Shown here: positions 59,317 through 64,000 of the stretch, piece after piece | Layout: the number at the start of each line of letters is the position of its first letter | How positions within the stretch are numbered: the first letter of the stretch is position 1 | Origin: Streptomyces nigrescens | Lineage (GTDB): Bacteria; Actinomycetota; Actinomycetes; Streptomycetales; Streptomycetaceae | NCBI GenBank assembly: GCA_024349765.1 | Contig: AP026074.1 | Location: 124,001-188,000, forward strand | Direction of reading: 5' to 3' | DNA: 64,000 nt | Notes under the pieces: model-generated | Told to the model about the DNA's origin: nothing | Databases searched by the model: none | The model's input: the letters and a program-made list of their open reading frames with translations, nothing else | Translations under genes and position numbers: made by a program

Positions 59317-60183
59317 TCACCGGGCGGGCCGGTCCGGTACCCGGTCGAGGAGGGGGCCGACCTCGTCGGCGACGATCCCCGGCTGTTCGGCCTGGAGGAA
59401 GTGACCCGAGTCGACTTCTCCGAACCGGCCGTCCGGCAGTGTCTCGACCCAACGGCGCTGGTGCTCGGCGATGACGGCCTGCTGCTGTTGGCGGCCCTTC
59501 CCGGGGCGGGACGCCGAGAGCAGGACCGTGGGGCATGTCGGGAGGGCGGGCGGCGCGGCGCGGAGCTGGGGAATGGCCGCGGCCACGGCCTTGAACTCCT
59601 TCCTCGTCTGCGCGATGCCGGCCGGGACGAAGTCCTCCGCGAGCATCGTCGCGTAGGTGTCCGCGGGGAAGACCCGGCGGATGTTCCCGCTGGCCATACG
59701 GGCCAGCGGGCGGAAGCGGACCAGCGCCTGCGTCACGCCCAGCGCACGGTCGACCTTGCGGGCGGTCTGGTCGAACGTGTCGTAGACGGGCGCGCTCTCC
59801 GGTGTCGGGTCGAGGAGCAACAACCCGCGTAGCCGAGGCCCCAGACTCTCCGCCGCGCGGCGCGCGACCAGCCCACCCATGCTGTGCGCGACGAGTACCA
59901 GGGGCGCGGAGTCGGGTACCAACGCGTCAACCAGCGCGACCAGGTCGGCGGCCATGTCGTCGATCCCCAACTGTCCCGTCGCGCGATCGCTCCGCCCGAA
60001 GCCGGCGCGGTCGTAGGCCAGCAGTCGTGCCCGGTCGGCCAGCAGCGGCACCACCGGATCCCAGCAGGTCCGGCCCAGGCCCTGACCGGCCTCGAAGACG
60101 ACCCATTGGGTGCCCCGCCCCGACTCCTCCACATAGAGCGACCGCCCGTTCACGGTCACCGTCCGCCCCGTCGTCCGCCTCAT
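59317..60183 (-). CDS. Alpha/beta hydrolase
   Basis: 288 residues. Nucleophile elbow AHSMGG, an oxyanion-side segment WVVFEAGQGLGRTCWDPV, AYDRAGFGRSDRA and the catalytic histidine in VDSGHFLQ are all in order. It has no signal peptide. It may cleave an ester or lactone. It is divergent from a winged-helix regulator, with a large dyad filling the 64-bp gap, so it is probably under that regulator's direct control. Confidence 0.92.
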   Translation of the reverse strand: MRRTTGRTVTVNGRSLYVEESGRGTQWVVFEAGQGLGRTCWDPVVPLLADRARLLAYDRAGFGRSDRATGQLGIDDMAADLVALVDALVPDSAPLVLVAHSMGGLVARRAAESLGPRLRGLLLLDPTPESAPVYDTFDQTARKVDRALGVTQALVRFRPLARMASGNIRRVFPADTYATMLAEDFVPAGIAQTRKEFKAVAAAIPQLRAAPPALPTCPTVLLSASRPGKGRQQQQAVIAEHQRRWVETLPDGRFGEVDSGHFLQAEQPGIVADEVGPLLDRVPDRPAR

Positions 60184-60204
60184 GGGTCCCCCGTCCGTCG
60201 AACG

Positions 60205-60238
60205 ATTTCATTTTCGATAACGGTATCACTTGTGAAAT
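60205..60238. promoter_or_regulatory. 34-bp interrupted dyad between hydrolase and regulator
   Basis: ATTTCA-N5-GATA-N4-TATC-N5-TGAAAT: inner and outer arms share the same centre (60221.5), forming one composite palindrome across the divergent promoter. Confidence 0.7.
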
Positions 60239-60247
60239 GGTAGGGGG

Positions 60248-60784
60248 ATGGATACCGCGGACCTGCTTCTCCATCCGGTACGCCTGCGGGTGGTTCACGC
60301 CCTGTCAGGCGGACGCGAGCTCACCACGGGCGAGCTGTGCGCCCGGATGCCCGAGGTGTCGAAGGTGACCGTCTACCGGCACGTTTCCTTGCTGACGGAG
60401 GCGGGCTTCCTCGAAGTCGCCGGGGAACACCGTGTGCGCGGCGCGGTCGAGCGTCGGTACCGGTTGCGTCAGAACCGTCCCTCGATAGACGCTGACGGCG
60501 CCGCGGCCATGTCCTTGGACGACCATCGCCGCGGTTTCGCCGCCGCCATGGTCGTCCTCATCGCCGAGTTCAACGCCTATCTCGACCGGGAGGGCGCGAA
60601 CCCGACCGCCGACTCGGTCTCCTACCGCCAGGGCACGCTCTGGCTCTCCCCGGACGAACTCAGCGGTCTCCTGGGCAAATTGGCCGAGGTACTCCAGCCC
60701 TGCCTAGGCAACGAACCCGCCCCGGGGCGCGTCCCGTACCTCCTGAGCCCCGTCCTCTTCCCTGCCGAGCCGCCGGATTCCTGA
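60248..60784 (+). CDS. Winged-helix regulator (ArsR-like HTH_20)
   Basis: 178 residues. HTH: DLLLHPVRLRVVHALSGGRELTTGELCARMPEVSKVTVYRHVSLLTEAGFLEVAGEHRVRGAVERRYRL. The C-terminal domain (DDHRRGFAAAMVVLIAEFNAYLDREG) resembles YdfF-type dimer/ligand domains. The start ATG lies 10 bp after the dyad, which would block transcription when occupied. Likely the repressor of the divergent hydrolase. Confidence 0.9.
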   Translation: MDTADLLLHPVRLRVVHALSGGRELTTGELCARMPEVSKVTVYRHVSLLTEAGFLEVAGEHRVRGAVERRYRLRQNRPSIDADGAAAMSLDDHRRGFAAAMVVLIAEFNAYLDREGANPTADSVSYRQGTLWLSPDELSGLLGKLAEVLQPCLGNEPAPGRVPYLLSPVLFPAEPPDS

Positions 60785-60818
60785 CGGCGACCGACAGGAC
60801 GTGCCTTCTCCGCCCTGG

Positions 60819-61214
60819 TCAGACCGCGGCGAAGAAGGCACTCATGCCGTCGATGTCCGAGAGGTAGCTGTCGATGGCGGTGATACGTCCGGACCGGATG
60901 GTCAGCACGGTCGCAAGGTGTTCGTCGAGCTTGCGGCCGTCGGGGGCGGTCGCGGTGTTGCGCAGCGAGAGCGCCGCGCCGTGTGCGCCGATGAGCACGT
61001 GCAGCAACTCGGTCCGCACCCCCCGATCCGCGATCTGCCGGGCCCGCTCCACGGCCAGGTCCGCCCCGCGGATGGTGCCGGAAATGGTGCCGGCCCCCGG
61101 CATGGACCAGGTGATCTCGTCGGCGAACAGATCACGCAGTGCCTGCCAGTCACGATCCTTGAAAGCGGCGAGGAACCGTTCGGCGATCGCGGGATCTGCG
61201 GTGTTCGTGGACAT
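60819..61214 (-). CDS. SnoaL-like protein
   Basis: 131 residues, NTF2-like fold: AERFLAAFKDRDWQALRDLFADEITWSMPGAGTISGTIRGADLAVERARQI, then GAHGAALSLRNTATAPDGRKLDEHLATVLTIRSGRITAIDSYLSDIDGMSAFF. AGGAG lies 11 nt upstream of the ATG. It sits 213 bp downstream of the ECF41 sigma gene on the same strand. No catalytic residues can be named; many such proteins remain unassigned. Confidence 0.85.
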   Translation of the reverse strand: MSTNTADPAIAERFLAAFKDRDWQALRDLFADEITWSMPGAGTISGTIRGADLAVERARQIADRGVRTELLHVLIGAHGAALSLRNTATAPDGRKLDEHLATVLTIRSGRITAIDSYLSDIDGMSAFFAAV

Positions 61215-61427
61215 GGGCCGGCATCTCCTGTTCTTCACCGAGTGCTGCCGGCGGCAGGTAGCCGCAACGGCAGACTCGCGGTGGGTCGAGCGATGAGTCG
61301 AGCCTAGGCCGCGGCGCCCGGTGGTGCGGGACGGCAGCGTGGTGCTCTCGCCACCCGCCAACTGGGGTCGAACGGCTGCCTGTTGTGTGCAGGGTGCCCC
61401 GGGAGGAGGGGGCGGCGCGCTCCTGAC

Positions 61428-62378
61428 TTACCGGGTGGCGACGTCGTGCCTGGTGCCCTCCGTGATGGCCCGGAGTTTGTCCGGGTTGGCGACGTTGTGC
61501 AGGGTGGTGATGCGGCCGTCGGCGTCGATGTCGAAGGTGACCGTGGCGATCACGCGGTCCGGTCCGCTGAACATCAGCCCCGGGCCGCCGTTGATCTCGA
61601 CCAATTCGGCGTGCATGTCGTCAGGCGCGATGCCCTGGTACGTCACGGTGCCGATGGCGGCGAACCAGGAGGCCACCGTGTGCGCGCCCACCACCGGGCG
61701 CAGGGCCTGGCGGACCTTGCCGCCGCCGTCGGTCCACAGCGTGACGTCCGGAGACAGCAACTCCATCAGGGTGTTGATGTCCCCACCGGTCGCGGCCGCG
61801 AAGAACTTCTCGGTGACCTCGCGCTGCCGCGACCGGTCCGCGGCGAAGCGCGGCCGACGGGCCTGTACGTGCTCGCGGGCGCGGTGGGCGGCCTGCCGTA
61901 CGGCGGCTTCGGAACGCTCCACCGCCTCCGCGATCTCGGCATGGCTGAAGCCGAAGACCTCCTTCAACACGAACACCGCGCGTTCCAGGGGGCTCAGCGT
62001 CTCCAGCACCACCAGCATCGCCATCGACACCGACTCGGCGGCCGTGACGGAATCGGCGGTGTCGCCGACGGTGAGGATGGGCTCCGGCAGCCATGGCCCC
62101 ACATACGTCTCCCGTTTGTGCCGGGTGGACCGCAGCCGCTCCAACGCCAGATTCGACACGATCCGCGTCAGGTACGCCTTGGGGTCGGCCACCTGCGAAC
62201 GGTCGGCGGCAGACCACTTGAGCCAGGCGTCCTGAACCGCGTCCTCGGCGTCGGCCGCCGTCCCGAGGATGCGGTAGGCCACCGAGAACAGCAGGTTGCG
62301 ATGCCGGTGGTACACCAGGTGGTCCGGGTCCGGATCCGTGGGCTGGTTCGGTGCGGGGGCCGCGGGCGGGTAGGTCAC
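61428..62378 (-). CDS. ECF41-type sigma factor with SnoaL-like C-terminal domain
   Basis: 316 residues. Regions 2 and 4 (LLFSVAYRILGTAADAEDAVQDAWLKW, LSPLERAVFVLKEVFGFSHAEIAEAVERSEAAVRQAAHRAREHV) are followed by a fused NTF2-like domain. The ECF41 hallmarks WLPEP, DGGGK and NPDKL are all visible. In this group the C-terminal domain both inhibits and activates the sigma factor, in place of a separate anti-sigma protein. It overlaps the upstream flavoprotein gene by ATGA, matching the usual pairing of ECF41 with an oxidoreductase target. Confidence 0.93.
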   Translation of the reverse strand: MTYPPAAPAPNQPTDPDPDHLVYHRHRNLLFSVAYRILGTAADAEDAVQDAWLKWSAADRSQVADPKAYLTRIVSNLALERLRSTRHKRETYVGPWLPEPILTVGDTADSVTAAESVSMAMLVVLETLSPLERAVFVLKEVFGFSHAEIAEAVERSEAAVRQAAHRAREHVQARRPRFAADRSRQREVTEKFFAAATGGDINTLMELLSPDVTLWTDGGGKVRQALRPVVGAHTVASWFAAIGTVTYQGIAPDDMHAELVEINGGPGLMFSGPDRVIATVTFDIDADGRITTLHNVANPDKLRAITEGTRHDVATR

Positions 62379-63676
62379 CGCGCCTCCCGTATACGGGTGA
62401 AGCGGCCGCCGCGCGGCCAGATCGCGCCCGAGGCGGGCATCTTCTTCATGCGGCCGTAGGTCGGCCAGGGGGAAGCACTCACCGTCTCCTTATACCGGGC
62501 CGCCAGACGGCCGGTCAGATAGAGGCGCCGGGGGCTGTCGTCGGGGTGCGTGAACTGCACGACCGCCTCGTGCCGGCCCAGGCTCACCGGCGTGTGGTAG
62601 TAGCCGAAGCGGAACGGCTTGGGCTGCCTGCCCTTGAGTGCGCGGGCGATGGACACCGCCGCGTGCACACCGGTCGGCATGCCGCCCTGGCAGGTGCCGT
62701 GCATGACCCCGTAGCCCTGGCGGATCGCCGCCGCGTCGCCGACGGCGTACACATCCGGGTGCGACACCGAACGCAGCGCGGCGTCGGTGACGATGCGGCC
62801 GTGCGCGTCGACCGTCAGCCCGGCGGCGGCCGCCAGCGGCGACACCCGGGTACCGCTGGTCCACAGCACCGCATCGGCGGGAACACTCTCGCCACCGGCC
62901 AGTTCGACCGCGTCGGGCAGTACCTTCACCACCTCGACCCCGGTGCGCACCCGGACGCCGAGGCGGTCCAGCGCGGCCCGCAAATACGCCCCGGCCTTCG
63001 GGTGCATCGCCGCACCGGGCTCCTGCCGGCCCAGCAGTACGACCTTCAGCTCCGGGTGCCGCTCGGCGATCTCCGCGGCCGCCTCGATGCCGGTCAGCCC
63101 GCTGCCGCCGATCACCGCCGTGCCGCTGCCGAGCTGCGCCAGCCGGTCGGCCAGCACCTCGGCGTCCTGGGCGCTGTTGAGGGTGTACGCGTGCTCCTCG
63201 ACACCCGGCACCGCCGCGGTGTCGGCCACGCTCCCCAGCCCGTACACCAGCGTGTCGTAGTGCAGCACCTGGTCGTCATCGACCCGTACGGTCCGTGCGT
63301 CCGCGTCCACCGACGTCACCCAGCCGCGCATGAAGCGCACGCCGGTGCCTTCCAGCAGTGCCGGGATGCTCAGCTCGGCGAGCTGCTGCCCGGTCGCCGT
63401 CATGTGCAGCCGCAGCCGCTCGGTGAACCGCTCCTGCGCATTCACCAGGGTCACCTGCACGTCCTCGCGCCGGCCGACCCTGGCCCCGAGCTGGATCGCG
63501 GCGGCCATGCCTGCGTAACCCGCGCCCAGGATGAGGACGCGGTGGGTGGCCGACTGATGTGGGTCCCTCTGAGGGGTGCCTGATTGAGGGGGGCCTGACT
63601 GATAAGTGGCGGTGTGGTGCGCGGTCGACCGGCTGGTGATCGCCACACCGGCTGCTGTTTCGTGCGGGGTGTTCAT
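62375..63676 (-). CDS. FAD-dependent NAD(P)H oxidoreductase (NDH-2-like)
   Basis: About 433 residues. After a His/Gln/Ser-rich N-terminal stretch of about 45 residues comes the FAD motif VLILGAGYAGMAAAIQLGARVG, the NAD(P)H motif AVIGGSGLTGIEAAAEIAERHP and the second FAD motif DVYAVGDAAAI. Its layout resembles type II NADH dehydrogenases or carotenoid/quinone reductases, without an obvious membrane anchor. Start ATG (MNTPHETA) chosen; a GTG six codons upstream also has AAGGA. It is coupled to the ECF41 gene and is the likely target of that sigma factor. Confidence 0.9.
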   Translation of the reverse strand: MNTPHETAAGVAITSRSTAHHTATYQSGPPQSGTPQRDPHQSATHRVLILGAGYAGMAAAIQLGARVGRREDVQVTLVNAQERFTERLRLHMTATGQQLAELSIPALLEGTGVRFMRGWVTSVDADARTVRVDDDQVLHYDTLVYGLGSVADTAAVPGVEEHAYTLNSAQDAEVLADRLAQLGSGTAVIGGSGLTGIEAAAEIAERHPELKVVLLGRQEPGAAMHPKAGAYLRAALDRLGVRVRTGVEVVKVLPDAVELAGGESVPADAVLWTSGTRVSPLAAAAGLTVDAHGRIVTDAALRSVSHPDVYAVGDAAAIRQGYGVMHGTCQGGMPTGVHAAVSIARALKGRQPKPFRFGYYHTPVSLGRHEAVVQFTHPDDSPRRLYLTGRLAARYKETVSASPWPTYGRMKKMPASGAIWPRGGRFTRIREAR

Positions 63677-63874
63677 CTTCTCGCCTGCCTTCACTTTCCT
63701 TCGCTCGCCTGCTGACGACCATCAGATGCAAGCTCCCCGTCCATTCGTGACATGGGGTCGATGTGACCTGCGACACGGTCGAGTTGCGGCGTGGCCAGGG
63801 GGGTGGGAGTGGCACAGGGGAGGCGGCTGAGACGTCCGAAGTGCGTTGTCAGTGGCGGGAGTTAGGCTCCGATC
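63677..63874. promoter_or_regulatory. Divergent promoter region
   Basis: 198 bp between the flavoprotein gene and the rightmost gene. GTGACATGG- and GTGACCTGC-like elements occur near 63747-63770. I could not fit the published ECF41 promoter spacing to them. Confidence 0.35.
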
Positions 63875-64000
63875 ATGGTGACTGAGATGAGTGATATGCA
63901 GGACGAACGGCCCGGAGAAGACCCGGGGGAGGGGGGCAGGAACGGGACCGACAACGGGTCGGATGAGGTGTTGCCGAAGCTGGGCAGTCATGCCGTACTG
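63875..64000 (+). CDS. Start of an unidentified gene (C-terminus outside window)
   Basis: 42 codons from an ATG run to the window edge without a stop. The N-terminus is acidic and Gly/Asn-rich (MVTEMSDMQDERPGEDPGEGG), then DEVLPKLGSHAVL. Too short to identify. The start is plausible because the reading frame is divergent from the flavoprotein gene, but internal Met codons (5th, 8th) could be the true start. Confidence 0.5.
   Translation, partial: MVTEMSDMQDERPGEDPGEGGRNGTDNGSDEVLPKLGSHAVL

Noticed and set aside
63714-63752. ECF41 promoter (TGTCACG with CGTC, minus strand) before the flavoprotein gene
   Set aside because: The two elements are 28 nt apart, far longer than the roughly 16-nt spacing I recall for ECF41 promoters.
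1-64000. tRNA, rRNA, riboswitch, prophage or transposase genes
   Set aside because: Looked for cloverleaf-like arms, ribosomal segments and transposase DDE motifs while reading; none was convincing.

Overview
The window is very GC-rich actinobacterial DNA and most likely Streptomyces. Third-codon positions are almost all G or C, and GTG starts and ATGA/GTGA gene overlaps are common. The gene families are typical of that genus: MmyB-type XRE regulators, a TipAS MerR regulator, ECF sigma/anti-sigma pairs, a DtxR-type iron box, a macrolide glycosyltransferase and an NRPS cluster. One gene carries a TTA codon near its start, the rare codon read by the Streptomyces bldA tRNA. No rRNA, tRNA, CRISPR array, insertion sequence or phage gene was seen. 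The region looks like chromosome-arm accessory DNA: many small regulator-plus-enzyme units on alternating strands, with several broken genes.

Layout. 1-8139 (minus): part of a non-ribosomal peptide cluster running MFS exporter, free-standing condensation protein, C-A-PCP synthetase, then an A-PCP synthetase that leaves the window. 8.4-11 kb: a scar with a frameshifted anti-sigma kinase, the 3' two thirds of a polyol dehydrogenase and a frameshifted xylulokinase. 11-13.6 kb: TetR/rhomboid and HxlR/quinone-oxidoreductase divergent pairs. 14-23.2 kb: a sugar-acid island with an ABC importer (permease, ATPase, binding lipoprotein), a U32-like TIM-barrel protein, a zinc dehydrogenase and a galactonate-type dehydratase, facing an IclR regulator and an SMP-30 lactonase across a repeat-bearing promoter. 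23.3-24.3 kb: a secreted HNH nuclease gene with an in-frame stop, coupled to a small gene.

24.5-39.2 kb: CoA-transferase plus acyl-CoA dehydrogenase; two separate MmyB-regulator/SDR modules, each with a strong dyad; a YjaZ-like metalloprotease behind a MerR-type promoter; an AlkZ-like protein; LysR/tautomerase; and an amidase with an AtzG-like subunit and TetR, facing an MBL hydrolase across a long palindrome. 39.2-47.5 kb: an unrecognised 497-aa protein, a 15-bp minisatellite, an iron-box membrane protein, a DUF318 permease, an SRAP protein, TipAS-MerR with a TTA-containing macrolide glycosyltransferase, and a Rid protein.

47.6-53.9 kb: an ABC exporter overlapping a divergent Ser/Thr kinase, an ECF sigma factor overlapping its zinc-finger anti-sigma factor, and small proteins. 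54-64 kb: an ArsR/oxidoreductase pair whose promoter motif recurs at a SnoaL-like gene; a translationally coupled pair made of a leucine-rich-repeat protein and a large 2OG-Fe(II) oxygenase of unknown role; a hydrolase/HTH pair; and an ECF41 sigma factor coupled to a flavoprotein oxidoreductase. The oxygenase/LRR pair, the sugar-acid operon with the U32-like protein, and the exporter/kinase unit are the best candidates for undescribed biology.
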